Assembly (NCBI GenBank): GCA_036250225.1
Contig: JAPZLL010000020.1
Location: 1 to 64,000, forward strand
Origin: Cercophora sp. LCS_1
Lineage: Eukaryota > Ascomycota > Sordariomycetes > Sordariales > Lasiosphaeriaceae
DNA length: 64,000 bases
Direction of reading: 5' to 3'
Every line of letters starts with the position of its first letter. Positions within the stretch are counted from its first letter, which is position 1. The notes beneath the pieces are model-generated. The model did no database searches. It had not been told where the DNA came from and worked only from the letters and a program-made list of their open reading frames with translations. This document shows, piece after piece, positions 1 through 11,441 of the stretch. The position numbers and the translations under genes were made by a program.

Positions 1-293
1 CCTGCAGGGCTTGGTGGGTCGTTGCACCCTGGGCCCAGTGATTGGTGTTCCGTAGTTGGCCCGTGCTCCCTCCTTGAGGTCATGACCTGGGTCGTGACAA
101 ATACAAACTTACCCCTGCCCCACTAAGTTGGATTCCAAATGTTTTCCCTTTGAACGAGAGTGCCGGCCCCAATGTGTCCTCATCCACCCAAATATAAATT
201 TTCTCATTGGTATGGGGGGTATTGGGCGCAATTTGGTGATATTTAGGTTGAAATGGTAGAGGAGAGATTTGAGCATTTTCAATAATCCCTATC

Positions 294-1050
294 TTGTTGG
301 TCCCGGATATTAGGTTGGCCAGGACCTATAATATTTCTGAGACTAAAGCGCCATCGAAGTGGGAAATACACCCTCATATAAGGAATGGAGGCGAGGCTTG
401 TTTGCCGATTTGGTATTTTCTCAATGTGAACTCGGAGCGAGTCTCGCTCGGGAGAGGAACGCTTTCAGAGGTGTATGTGGCCATCCACGTTGACTTGGGT
501 GCAATAATGGCAATCAAGACTATATCGAAGCCTGATAGCACCGGGGGCGTTGGACGGGACGACTTATACTAGGCGTTCAAGTTTCTCAAATATGAAGTCG
601 AAACGCTGGACCATGTTGACCACGTGAGTGCGCACGCCATCCGAATCGACCCTTACTTATCTGGCACAGCCCAATATTGTGAAGTTCCTAGGACATGAGT
701 TGGACATTAACCACATAAAGTTTTTCTTATCCTTTAACGTAGGGTCACTTTGATCATTGGTAAAAAGTAGTAAAGACTTGCCTATAACTGTATTTAACCT
801 TGCCCTCAAGCACATACTCCAGGCCCTCGATCACCTTACCAGTAAGGACATCATTCACTGAGATATTAAGCCCAACAACATCCTGTGGCGACTTGTCAAG
901 GACTACCTAAATCGAACGTTATATTACTTCGAGCTTGGTAATTTCGGTTTGGCCATGCCGAACGAAGCGAAGTCTTTTGATGCCCGCTCCCCGTCACTGG
1001 AACCGATTTTGGCTCCGAAGAGTTCCGTGAAACTCAACATTTGGAAATGC
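294..1050 (+). pseudogene. Decayed Ser/Thr protein kinase gene
   Basis: The translation shows a glycine-rich loop (GRGTLSEVY), the VAIK-type lysine strand (MAIKTISK) and, after an apparent intron at 624-669 (GTGAGT...CACAG), the segment PNIVKFLGHE typical of the start of the kinase N-lobe hinge region. Further on comes a catalytic-loop relic reading H-stop-DIKPNNIL. The reading frame is broken by TAG at 570-572 and by TGA at 859-861, which replaces the Arg of the HRD motif. Coding resemblance fades after about 1050. The family is a eukaryotic protein kinase of the kind often duplicated in filamentous fungi; the exact subfamily is not recognised. The left end may lie upstream of 294, because no clear ATG is seen. 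It is certainly not a working kinase as it stands. Confidence 0.62.
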
Positions 1051-2258
1051 GCCCTCCCAAGCTTACCGCCTTCAAGACTCAGTGGCAAGACGAAGAGGCG
1101 CAACGCGCTCGCGGCTGCCCCCCTCCCCCCTCTCCAACGCGCCAGACGACAAGGACGTCATGTGTGGGCAGCACTATATGATGGTTGGAGTGCAAACCCC
1201 TCCCCCCACTACAATAGCTGACCACCCGATTTAACAGCCGACCGCTCCGTTTGTACGCTACATGTGACTTTAACCCTCCGCGCTCGCCTCGACCGCCCCT
1301 TTACCTGCGCTGCCCTCCATAAAATCGTTGAAGCGTCCCCGCCACGTCCTTCACCTCCACCGTGCGCCGTATGCCTGGGGTGAGCCGGACAAAGAGTACA
1401 AGGAACGAGAACAACGGCATCGAGAGATAAGGCATTGGCGTCATCATCACCACCGCTGGAAACTATACCACACCGATCCTTATCCGTGTCGAGGATCTTG
1501 TGTATTCTACCATCTCGATCCTTGGTAAGGGTGTGAAACAGCAACAGCAGCCGCGGGACTTCGAGGATGAGGCTGATCTCCTTCACACGGTATAGCAAGC
1601 ACACTAGACGACGGGTCATCCCGGCATGCCGCTACTCGACGAATCCACCGCATTCGACGACCGTGAGGTCTGAGGAGTGGAGCAGGAGCGGCCGGTGACA
1701 TTCATGAACACGAGCCCGGACTTAACCGACATGGTCCCGGCGTGGATCCAAGCGTGCCGGCGTTGACGATGCTTGCGCAGCGAGAACCAAGGCAGGAGAG
1801 CAGCGGATGGGCTTCCCAGATCGTCCTGGCCGCTCATGAGCTCCGTTAGGTCCACGCCCCGCAGAGATGATGTGATATCCACACCGAGGTGGACCATTGG
1901 GCCAGCAACCAGACCAGCGGGGACAGGCCACGCACGCGCTAGCCAGCCCACCGATGGGAGCACTCCTAGTTTGGCATCACCATCATGTGCCTAGACCTAA
2001 ACGTATGCCAACATTCGGGAAGTATTGAGGGGCAGCCCTGCAGTCGGCACAGATAATCCACGGATGGTTCCGTCGTCCCTCTTCCTGTGTGTCTTCGAGC
2101 GTCTGACGTCTTCTCCGCAGCCTTCACGGGAAACAAAAACACTCAATTGAGACAAAACTGCACTATGGGCCTCGAGTCGATTTCCATTGTACGTATTTTC
2201 CCAATAGTTTTATATTGATAGTTCCGCTCCTGCAATTCCGCCCAGATTCTTCCTTCCT
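1051..2258. other. Intergenic, no supported gene
   Basis: Several overlapping open frames occur on both strands between about 1200 and 2000, but none has a recognisable domain, convincing splice sites or a start context. The plus strand around 1480-1600 reads like decayed coding sequence (a Gln run followed by acidic residues, then stops). I see no intact gene here. Confidence 0.4.
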
Positions 2259-3466
2259 CTAATTATTGTCGCGGACTGTGGTGATGATGTGACTTATCGC
2301 CCGGATCAAATCTGTTGTCTGCTCGAGTGGGATACAGCGGTAGAATATGCGAAGCTGGTCGCTTGGGACGTTCTGACGTGGATGGTTAAATCGGTCGAGG
2401 AATGCGGTGGAGATACGGGCGGTGTAAAAATAAAGGCTTTGTGTATCTGCTATGTGGAGAGCAAGAAGGTGTACCTTCGAGCTCCCAGTTAGCACCGGCT
2501 GACAGATAATATGCACGACAGCCATACCTTGACGCACGTCACGGCCTCGTTGGGCTTGATCTCCCTCGGATCAGACGAATCCAATGTCTCCAACCCGGTC
2601 GCTTCCTCTACAGTCCCGATGAGTGTATTTTGCTGCCGTTGCCGTTGCCGTTGTTGTGCGAGTGCGATCAGAAGTGCCGCAATATATGGGTCCTCTACCT
2701 TATTTGCCGGCCGAAGACGTTGCTGCTTCTTCTGCCTGAGGCGAGTGACAGGTGGGTTGTTACTGTGGTGAGTTGAAAGCTTGATCGATGCGTTGCGGCG
2801 TAATTCTAGGTCCTTGAGATTAAGGCAGGCAAGAGTGGGAGTGGTGATGCCGGGTGAGGGGCTCGAGAAGAAGCCGTCTATTCGCAGGGTAGCAACAGGC
2901 CGTTGGCTGAAGTGGAAGGGCAGATCGAAGCTGAAGGGCGAGTTTCATCAGCAGGATTCATCCTGGAAAATTGGAGGTACTTACCTGACACAGCAGACAC
3001 CGTGGTCCTCGAGGAGTCGTCGGACTGTTGACATCTTAGACGCAGCCGTGCACTTTTGAAGCAAGGCATTTGCGGCACAAGCGATAACCTCAGTCTTCAA
3101 CTCGACGACTTGGCGCCGTCCAGGACTCGGTTTGTCCCGTCCACAAGCATCCTCACTCCTCGTCTTCGGCTTCCGTCGAGTCTTCCTGTAAACGAAGTGA
3201 CAGTTTAGAAGTTGGAGATGCTTCAAAACCCAGTGTAGCGGGTGGACATATAGGCCTTCTCCCTTGTTCTCTTGGAGAATGCCATTGATCGATGATGGTT
3301 CTGGCGATTGGAGAGCAGGTTTTAGTTGGGATCGCGCCGAGGGGTGATGCGTAGACGAGCAGCCGCACCTTAATGGAGTGCTTTGAAGAGAGCTTCTGGT
3401 TTTTTGCGTCAACGAGTCTGGCGTTTTGGTACCATTTATTGGCAACTGTCCCGGAGTGGACACCAT
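2259..3466 (-). CDS. Hypothetical protein, fungal lineage-type family
   Basis: Three exons give a closed 358-residue frame: complement(join(2259..2474, 2528..2906, 2985..3466)). The intron donors are GTAAGT (at 2984) and GTATGG (at 2527), and the acceptors are CTTCAG and CGAAG, the latter preceded by a GCTAAC branch site. The N-terminal third is Ser/Thr/Pro-rich and probably disordered. The middle contains ALLQKCTAASKMSTVRRLL followed by a conserved-looking GVCCV motif, and the C-terminal part has EDPYIAALLIALAQQRQRQ and LYFYTARISTAFLDRFNHP. These blocks remind me of an uncharacterised protein family expanded in Chaetomiaceae; that is recollection and was not checked. No enzymatic motif, signal peptide or membrane segment is visible. 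An additional intron within the long first exon cannot be excluded, since TTTACAG at about 3185 could act as an acceptor. Confidence 0.6.
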
Positions 3467-3916
3467 TGTGGTAGCGGCTGGTTTGGTTCAGACGCGTCCA
3501 GCGCACAAGGTAGTATTTTTCCAAGCCACAAAGCCCTTACCCCACTGAGCGCCACACTTCAGCCGCTTTAGCCACAGCCACTAGTCTACGCCACGCTGCG
3601 TGGTAGTCAAGAACAGTGTGAAAAAAAATCAAGGAAACAGTTTCGCCAGACTCAGTTTCCAGCTTAAATTGCAATATCTAGAGGCCACAATATTGCGGCT
3701 AGAAACGGTGCATCTTTTCCACTTTTTCGGAAACAACTGTTCAGAGTGCCAATCAATCGCTTTAGAAAAAAACTGGGGTCGAATTTGGCCTGAGGCAACA
3801 CGCCAACACACATCCCCAACGCCACTGCCCAACCTAATACTTTTACCAGCTCAGCACCCAGGTCACTATAATTCCGCCTACATTATACTATACCTTGCTA
3901 CATCTCTGAGTTCAAA
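3467..3916. other. Divergent upstream region
   Basis: This AT-richer spacer lies between the minus-strand gene starting at 3466 and the pseudogene starting at 3917. No RNA gene or repeat is evident. It probably held both promoters. Confidence 0.35.
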
Positions 3917-5294
3917 ATGGCACCTAGCGCGTACTCGGCGGAAACTCCTGACAACCTTCGAGCGATATCCAAACAACACGGCGACATACAGGTCTTATCG
4001 CAGCTCAGCAAAAGGGAACTTAGCCAGCCCTACTAGTAAATGGACGTCGCGCCATCTGGTTGTGTACCGACTTCTTTCTCATCCAAAAGACTCCCTTTTA
4101 TCCACTTTCAGAACCGACCATAACCAACAGTGTCCGATATACAACGATAACCAATTATCGCCCCAGAAACTCAACCCATCTAGGAAGGCACTTATTGAGG
4201 AAACACCCCCTGAAATCTGGACAAAGTCCGATTGCGAACTTCTGCAGTTGCAGGGCGGTTCCTTTTGGGTCACACTTTCACGGGCAGCATCCCCGGAACT
4301 CTCTGAGCAAACGAGAACTTACCCCCAGCGTGAACGAAAGCCAATAGAGCAACAAGGCTACACGAACTCAATACTAGAGATTGATAGCTCCTCACCTATT
4401 TAGCCCTCTTCCTCTGAGTTTGAGGCAGATATGAGCGATATTGACGAGGACGAGCACGAAGAGCAACGAGGGAAGCCCGAGGAGGTGACGGTTCATCTAG
4501 TTACTTGTTTCCTACAATACGCACTGAACGTTTTCCTTTCACAGCCTTCTGCCACTTTGGCAGGGGGGGTGGAGGCACGGCCACGGGTGGAACGTAGGGT
4601 TTCAAAGGCTTATATTGCTGGAGACACTGTTGTTACCGCTGAGGACGACGGAGAGATTTGCCACATGCGTCGAGGAGGGTTTGGGTGGGAAATGCACCAC
4701 CCATGCATAGCCTTAGTCGAGGCAAAGCGGGCATTTAAGAAGGGCTATTTCAGCGAGAAGACAGGGAATTATATCCCTATGACCTCGAACGAGAACTTGG
4801 CTCAGTACCTCGGCGAGGCGGTGATCACATGGAAGGGGAACCCTGAGTTATTTTAGGACAAGTACGGCCCTCTCTTCTAGCCCGTTCCCAATGCTACCGC
4901 TAATATAAACCCTTTTCCCAGCATCTTGCTTATCGCGGCGACCACTACTTTCGTACGTTTCATTCACTTCAGGTTTGGCCGCGATTACATGGAGTATCTC
5001 AATATTGCGGACGAAGATGCCCAAAAACAGTTTGTCAACGATAGAGGAAAGGATACCTTTGTATACATGTACAGCACACAGCATTTCAACCTTCAGTCGC
5101 CTGGGGGGAGACGGGTTGCACTCTGCCATATATTGGCAATCTTGAGGTGGCACGACGCACAGGACATCAGACACTCAGCTGCTGGTGCTCCCAGAGGGGA
5201 CAACAACCAAAGCTTTAGTTGCAGTGGTGAATCTGAAGATGACAGATACTCTGGGCTTGATGACGATGATTCTATGGACTTTGAGGAGGAATAG
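3917..5294 (+). pseudogene. Pseudogene of an uncharacterised fungal family
   Basis: The start reads MAPSAYSAETPDNLRAISK and soon meets stops at about 4034. Coding then continues in shifted frames: THLGRHLLRKHPLKSG, then an acidic stretch SDIDEDEHEEQRGKPEEVTV, then EICHMRRGGFGWEMHHP and NENLAQYLGEAVITWKGN. A clean intron follows at 4862-4921 (GTACGG donor, GCTAAT branch, CCCAG acceptor). The last exon, 4922-5294, encodes LLIAATTTFVRFIHFRFG, then ALCHILAILRWHD, and ends in a run of Asp/Glu. In-frame TAG codons at 4401-4403 and 4854-4856, plus at least one frameshift before 4430, show that it is broken. The architecture (unstructured N-terminus, compact C-terminal domain, acidic tail) matches hypothetical proteins I associate with Chaetomiaceae. 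Function is unknown. Confidence 0.55.
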
Positions 5295-6028
5295 TTGCTG
5301 AGTAAACTTAGGGAGCTCCGCGCCAGAGGAAACCATCTTGGGCAAGGGCCTTGGCGGTAATGCCGCGGGGTCTCTTGCCAAGAAAGCCAGGAGAAGAGAT
5401 AAGAGGGAAGGGCGGGGGGTTAAGAGACAAGTGGGAAGGGTGGGGGCAAGAGACAGGGAGGCAAAGATGCGGGCTGAGGAAGTCACGAGCTGAGACGGCA
5501 ATTCGGTCAGGCAGGCCAAAGGTCAGCGTCTCGAAGGATAATCACAATGGAAGGAATCGAATTGAGCTTTATAGGTTGGGGCCAGGTCTTTTCACCAGAT
5601 TATAGCGGCAAGGTTGCAAAGCCAAGATGAATTCTGGAGCGAAAATCGCCCTCGGGACCGAGGAGGACAAGTGGTCATCCTGCAGACCGGGGAGAAGAGC
5701 GAGTGCAGAGAGGCTAGCGTCGCCTCCCTGTTACAATAGATCTACGGCCCCCCATTCCCATACACTCTTTTGTGACCGCATCACTCGGGCATCTTAAAAG
5801 CAATGGCTGCATGGGTGGTAAGCGAACCACCAGGAACGCTGGATGAACACAATGTTTTATTAGGGTTAGGGCTCTCCGCGTGTCACCAATTCTGCACCCA
5901 AAGGAGCCTCACGTGACACTTTCAGCAAAACTCAGGAAACCCAAGATGCATCAAAGCTACCCAACACCAAGTCTTTTGCCCTGCCCATCAACAATATCAC
6001 ATCACATCAACCTCCATACCCCGGTGAA
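5295..6028. other. Intergenic with a double TTAGGG motif
   Basis: No coding feature is supported. TTAGGGTTAGGG occurs at 5860-5871, about 160 bp upstream of the next start codon. It resembles a telobox-type promoter element more than a telomere. Confidence 0.4.
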
Positions 6029-6833
6029 ATGGAACCGGCTCCAAATCCTGGTGAAGAGGCGGCCAGGAAGATTCTTGAGGAGATAAAGGGCCGCGGTCGC
6101 AAACACAGCAGCCCAGCCTCACTTGCAATAAGCGCCGCTGAAAGCCGCTACGGAGCAGGGAAGGAGAGTCATTTTTCTCGCACCAGTATGTCGCTCGCTG
6201 GGACTGTGCGTGCAGTCAAAGTGATCTTCACTTCTGAATGGGCCATTCTCAAACGCCATCCGAAGATCCTTGACGCAGCATTGACCTGGCTCCGAACAGT
6301 CCGCCTGGATGACGACAACTATTGGCTTGATTACTACAGGATACTTAATAAAACCAACCCGGCATTGGCCAAGCAACTACTACTCGGTAAGGCTGGTTAC
6401 TTTATTTTGCGAGCCCCGCTAAGCTTTAGCAGAAGCTACCGAACGCATCACCGGCTATCATTTCGATCCTCCAGAAGATATAAACGTCTCAATGGCCAGA
6501 TACGGGTTAGCTTCTTCCAACCCTGCCGCAAGCCACGAAATTCAGCACATGGATCATCAAACCATTTTCGATTTTACCTCCCCAAAAGGGGGGGCCGACA
6601 GGACGGGACTGTTCAAAGTCTATGAGCGCCTGAACGGCGCATGGGAAACCAGCTCTACCTACTTGGCAGAGACCAAGTTTGGAAAGCCCGTGTCAGTTTG
6701 TATTACGGCAGACATTCCCTTTGACCCATGTACGGATGTGGAAATCAAGGTTAAGGTTGGACGAACAATGGGTGCCGAATTGGTCAAGAAGTACAATCTG
6801 CCCTTCCACATTACGGGGAAAATTCCTGAGTAG
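6029..6833 (+). CDS. Hypothetical protein, 253 aa
   Basis: Two exons, join(6029..6386, 6430..6833), give a closed frame. The 43-nt intron has donor GTAAGG and ends GCTAAGCTTTAG. The start ATG follows a CA-rich leader (CCCCGGTGAAATGG). The protein begins with an acidic/basic helix (EEAARKILEEIKGRGRK), continues with a Trp-rich segment (LTWLRTVRLDDDNYWLDYY), and ends with a compact C-terminal region (VYERLNGAWETSSTYLAE ... VGRTMGAELVKKYNLPFH). No signal peptide or membrane helix is visible, and I do not recognise a family. Its stop lies only 9 bp from the stop of the convergent small gene at 6843. Confidence 0.6.
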
Positions 6834-6842
6834 ATATAGCTT

Positions 6843-7197
6843 TTATTCTACATCGTCCTTGATAATGGTAGCGTCCCACACTTCGATTTGCAGCCCTTTA
6901 GCTACTTCTGTTGTCCTTGCGCGGCCCGGTGCCCAAGTCCACCGCCCTCCAGTCATACCCTTGACAATGACAGCCCGACCGCATATTACGGTGATTTTAA
7001 TACGCCGAGATGCATTGATAAGCTCCGCGTAAAAGTACTTTTCCTCCTTATTTGGTATCTCATCGCTTTCCTGTTGAGGGATTTAGTATCTAAAGGTGAT
7101 AGAAACAACACGGTGCTGTACAATAGGTACATTATACATTGTCCGGCACCTCAAAGGATTTTATCGAGAAAGCAACTCCTTGCCGAGCTTTGATCAT
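6843..7197 (-). CDS. Small hypothetical protein, 95 aa, possibly partial
   Basis: The model is complement(join(6843..7070, 7138..7197)). Exon 1 encodes MIKARQGVAFSIKSFEVPDN and ends at donor GTATAA. Exon 2 follows acceptor CAACAG with a TACTAA branch site and encodes ESDEIPNKEEKYFYAEL, then IKITVICGRAVIVKGM and EVWDATIIKDDVE before the stop. The alternation of beta-like and charged segments looks like genuine coding sequence, and an in-frame stop just upstream of the acceptor supports the splice site. Further 5' exons are possible because the first exon is short. The family is not recognised. The 3' ends of this gene and the 6029-6833 gene nearly touch. Confidence 0.45.
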
Positions 7198-8141
7198 AAA
7201 GTGGAGACAAAAGCTATGATCTGTCTGGTGGTGGCGTTGTTGCATCCAAGCGGTAACCAGGAGGCCTGGGATCTTCACAGCCCCGGGGGAGCGACCGAAT
7301 GTGCCGGAGCGGGGAAATCACGCGCTATACCATATGTAGGTAGCTTGCACTCGCGGTCTGAATAGTAAGCTAGGCCGTTTTAGGCGGACGCAACGCCGCC
7401 TCGCCTCACTTCACCACGTTCGCCCCTCCACACGTCGGGTTGCCGCCGGAGTCAGCGCCAACATCCTGAACTGAACAGCAAAGCAAGCAGAACGACTGGC
7501 CGAAGAAAATCGCACACTTGTCTCGTACGTGTCCCCTCCACACCACCTTCCAGCCGTCACGGCCTGGTTCCCGGCCACTTGTGAGCCGGGTCCTGTAGTC
7601 TTGCCCCAGACCGGGATAGAACCCACATCCTGGGGGGCTCAAACGGGCGGTCAGAGGCCAGCCAACCCGCAAAGGGGCGTCGACCAACCTTCTCCAGGTG
7701 TAAAAACAATGTATACGCGGCCAATTCCAGAGCATGCTCTTATTGGAAGCAGGGATACTGCAAAGATTCCACCTGTGGAGGCTCGGGGGCGGCCAGTGCG
7801 AAACAGGGGTGAATTTCCTTCCAATTTTGGCTGCCAGTGTGTGCTCTGGGTGCTGCATCCGGGGGAAGGGTTAGCTTGGGGCTGTGGGAGATTGCGTTGT
7901 AAATGGGACTATGGATGGTAGATAAAACCGAAAAAGATCTTTTACAACGCAAAAACCCTGCGTTAACCTGACGTCATTGGTGTTTTTTTTTTTTTTTGAC
8001 TCGAACGCGGCCCCGTCTCCGGGAGAGAAAGCCACTATCTGCCGGCCCCACTGTGCACAATCAAGGTTCCGGCGCGTAACCGAGCGCCGAGGATCCGGCG
8101 CCGAACGCCGAAACTCTACAAGAGTGACGCGAGGCCCTCGG
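7198..8141. other. Intergenic, includes SINE-like patch
   Basis: Open frames on both strands at 7400-7920 are GC-rich and lack domains or splice signals, so I reject them as genes. The only structured item is the tRNA-like patch with its A-tail at 7983-8058, listed separately. Confidence 0.4.
7983..8058 (-). mobile_element. tRNA-derived SINE-like fragment
   Basis: On the minus strand a box A-like GTGCACAGTGG (8048-8058) is followed about 40 nt later by a box B-like GCGTTCGAGTC (7998-8008) and then directly by 15 A residues (7983-7997). The box spacing fits a tRNA-type pol III promoter. The T-stem cannot pair because the A tract replaces its 3' half, so this is not a functional tRNA. It lies next to the truncated end of a NACHT pseudogene. 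A retroposed, truncated tRNA-like SINE is the best reading; chance similarity remains possible. Confidence 0.3.
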
Positions 8142-9289
8142 CTACAACAAAGTTTTCGCGGACAACAAGGTTTGCCTCGATCGAAGCGATGAGATATCGG
8201 TAGCAGAAAACCACCCTGTCTGGACTTCTAGGACATAATCTGCGTCGTCGTACTCTCGGTCGTGGAGATGATAGAGCAACGCATCGAGGGGGTGTTGGAC
8301 TGCCAGCGCAATTCGTAACGAGCTTGCCATCTTCTCGTGGTAAAACTCCTCCACAGACTCCAGCATTTTCTTGAAGAACGGCTCAAGATCGGTTGGGAAG
8401 CCTCGGAGTCTTCTCAGCAAATCAGAGTAGCTGTCATGGTTGCTCAGCCCATCTCGCAGTTGTCTCACGACTAAAAAGACCCAAAGAAAGACACCGCTTG
8501 ACTTCTCGGTGATTTCGTCGACCAGCGAACTGGTATTGGTCATATGATTGGTCAAGCCACGCCATCGAGGATGCTGGGAGAGACAGCTCTCCGTGTAGTT
8601 CTTGATGTCTCCTCGAGTCAGGTCGTGTATATAGATCTTTTGCGATTCGTCGTATCCAAAGTAGTCCTCGAACACATTCCAAGGCCTACTTGACACACAA
8701 AGCTTGACATGGGGAGATCCGTGACTCTGTTGTCTGAGATTCTTGAGCTCGGTTTGATGGACCAAATGCTGTTCACCAAAACATGGTTAGGAGGTCAATC
8801 CATCATGGGGGAGTATTTGCTTGGACCTTGCCTTGATATAGCGCAAACCGCCAGGGTCAGGGCCTGTTGTGCTTTGGCGAGACGCTTCTCTAAGCTCTCG
8901 ATTTTTGACTTCTTCCACACCGTCCTCAAAGCCAGTTAGAAGCTGTCCCATTTGCTCTTGGGCTTACCATTCATCTTCAAACTGTGCAACACATCCAGCA
9001 ACTGATTACAGTCTTCCTTACATTCCTTCGGTAGCTCCAGAACCGTGCGTGTGTGACTGCCTGGTGCTGCCCCAAGCTCTGTGTTCGTCGATCTGATCGC
9101 AAGCACGGTCTTCTCCATCTCAGCTGCCATGCTGGCCAGGGTCGTATGGATCGACTCCAAGTCTTGGTCTTCACTTGCTGCGCCTTGGGCCGATGTGTAG
9201 ATCTCGCCTGTCGTGGAGACGATGGCCGATGTGAAACTGATAAATTGCGCAAGTGCAGCAGCCACGCCAAGCGCAGCGAGAGACTCCAT
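8142..9289 (-). pseudogene. NACHT/STAND (NLR-like) pseudogene
   Basis: The start codon at 9289 begins a typical fungal STAND N-terminus (MESLAALGVAAALAQFISF, then heptad-like helices). The frame is interrupted by TAA at 8936-8938 and continues in the same frame with KKSKIESLEKRLAKAQQAL before a further stop. After a gap without resemblance, coding resumes at about 8780-8142 with the region downstream of a NACHT ATPase: VKLCVSSRPWNVFEDYFG, HDLTRGDIKNY and a helical region (SGVFLWVFLVVRQLRDGL). The P-loop and Walker B parts of NACHT are absent, consistent with an internal deletion, and the C-terminus stops early. Such proteins normally act in heterokaryon incompatibility or innate immunity. This copy cannot make a complete receptor. 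Confidence 0.75.
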
Positions 9290-10359
9290 TGTGTTCACGG
9301 ATGTGAGGGTAGCAAACAGAACCCAAAAGATCGCGGGCAAACGACTTTTTCCAATTGGAGGCTTGGTTGGGCCTACCACGAGTGGGACATTGATGGGAGC
9401 AGTAATAAATGATGAGATAAGAACCTCAAATTTGCGGATTTGGTCATCACTGGAAAGTCTACCCAAAGAACCTCTTATCTGCTAGCCAATCACCAGGACT
9501 TGGTAAACTGGTTGCCTCCGGCATATTCCGCCTCTCCCATTGGTTCAAGCTTCAGGAGGAAACAACCCTCACTGAAGAGTGGCTCCGAGCTTGGCACTTC
9601 TGCGCAGTCCTGGGTGGTAACACAAGAAGCCCGACCGACGCAACAGCCAATCACCGAAATCTGTGCACTCAACACCTTGAACGATCGCAATATCACCAAC
9701 CTAAACTTCAACGTCCAACCAATCGAAAAGTTGCGTGCTCCTGCCATCGCTGTTGATGGTTTCAACAAGACTGTTTTTCTTCGCCAAGGAACTCATCGGA
9801 AGAGAGTAGTTGATGACAGTGTACTGGCCGGCCGTAAGCGGGTAGATGTTGTTAAAATTGAGAAGAAAGCCGACCTGTCAACCTCTGGTCTGGGTTGTTG
9901 CTCTGAAGTTTGGTGCATGTGATGGGCTTCTAGTTGTAAAGCCCATCAACACCAAAAGATTACGGCCAATGAGGATGCAGTTTCATTTCGACGGATAGTT
10001 CGGCGGGTTTGGTCCTGTTTCGCGCACTCCAAGATAAAACGCGTACACAAACACTTGAGAAGAGAACCTACAATTGCTTTCGTCAGTCCGCAAATTCAAC
10101 CTTTTGATGAGATGAATGTCGCGCCCTCAGCGTCTTCCAAAGTTTTCTGTACAGCCCAAGGTGGACCACACAGTACCAACACTCCCCCCGCACCCCAATC
10201 GCACACTGTTTGGGCCACAACGGGATCCCAAAATTTTCAAGCAACGCTTTTCTCGCAAAGTTATGGGATCGCCCCTGCGACGTCTGAAATCTTTCACAAA
10301 ACAAAAACGACAAGCAGCATTCTTGAACCCAAAGTGCCAGCACAGCCCCAACTCACAAG
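9290..10359. other. Intergenic, nothing supported
   Basis: This is the divergent upstream region between the NACHT relic and the YAR1-like gene. Open frames here lack ATG starts or recognisable content. Confidence 0.4.
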
Positions 10360-11020
10360 ATGGCACCCCAACTAAGTGAAGACGAAGTCGATGATCTCAT
10401 TTACTTGGCGCGCACGGGCGACAACGACGAGCTGAAAAGCCTGCTCCTCACCATCGTCGAGCGCGAAAAGATATTGCCCGCCGAGGTGCTGATTGCCGCC
10501 AAGGACGAGGGCAAATCAACATGTCTGCACATGGCTGCTGCCAACGGCCACTTGGGTAAGCGGCCTCCCTCTTGCGGTCACAGCACCCGTGATGCTTGAC
10601 TTACCCCTCATCTCACTTTTCACTCATCGCTGACAACTCCAAGATACCGTCACACTGTTGCTCTCTCACTTTGCCTCAAGGCCAAAAGAGGAGAAGCAGG
10701 CATACCTTGATGCACCAAATGAGTACGGAAACGCAGGTCTCCACTGGGCATCGATGAGCGGTCACCTCCCCATCGTCAAAGTGCTCGTCGAGGAGGGCGC
10801 ATCCGTCGCTCTGCCCAACGACAAGAACTACATCCCGCTCGATCTCGCCAGCTTCAATGAGAAGTTTGACGTGGTCGACTACTTCCTCAAGAAATCAGGC
10901 GACCTCGAGCAGGAAAACGGCGAGGATGGGTTGAACGGTGCAGTTGCCAATGTGGAAATCGAGGACGAGGACGATAGCGCCGGGAGCTCCAAACCAACAG
11001 AAGGCTCGAGCTCATCATGA
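10360..11020 (+). CDS. YAR1: Ankyrin-repeat protein, YAR1-like
   Basis: Two exons, join(10360..10555, 10644..11020), encode 190 residues. The intron has donor GTAAGC, a GCTGAC branch site and acceptor CCAAG. An N-terminal acidic helix (SEDEVDDLIYLARTGD) precedes two ankyrin repeats, KSTCLHMAAANGHL and NAGLHWASMSGHLPIVKVL, followed by a third partial repeat (YIPLDLASFNEKFDVVDYF). The C-terminus is acidic and Ser-rich. Length, repeat number and acidic tail match yeast Yar1, the cytosolic/nuclear chaperone that escorts ribosomal protein S3 during 40S assembly. The ortholog assignment rests on architecture, so another small ankyrin protein is possible. Confidence 0.78.
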
Positions 11021-11441
11021 TGGGAGGACAGGACAAAAATAAACTGCCGATGCCATGAGTTTGACAACTCCCCCTTTTCCCCTTCCTATGAACGAAGAAA
11101 AAAATGATAGGAAAACGAGTTGATGATACCAACACAGTGAAACGTTCCACATGGCTGAATGGGCCTGTGCCCCGCGTCAGCAATGAACTCTTCAATAACC
11201 TTGACCAACATTCTGGTACGAGCGTTGGTTCTCGACCTCCTTGCCCAACCAAAGAAGCGCGTTGCCCACCATCCGATGCAACCCTAACCCGCGTATCCGC
11301 GGCATGCGCCCTGGGGATGACACGAGTGTTGTTTGCCGACCTTTTCTCGGATGCGTCTCCCTTCGGGCCAACCTCCGCGCTTTCTGCCCCCGACATCATC
11401 CAGAAATCGCCCAACCCAAGACCCGAACAGTTGGCCCGGTC

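Noticed and set aside
7406..7921. Overlapping open frames on both strands
   Set aside because: GC-rich DNA leaves both strands open; no domain, no convincing start, and neither continues through a splice site.
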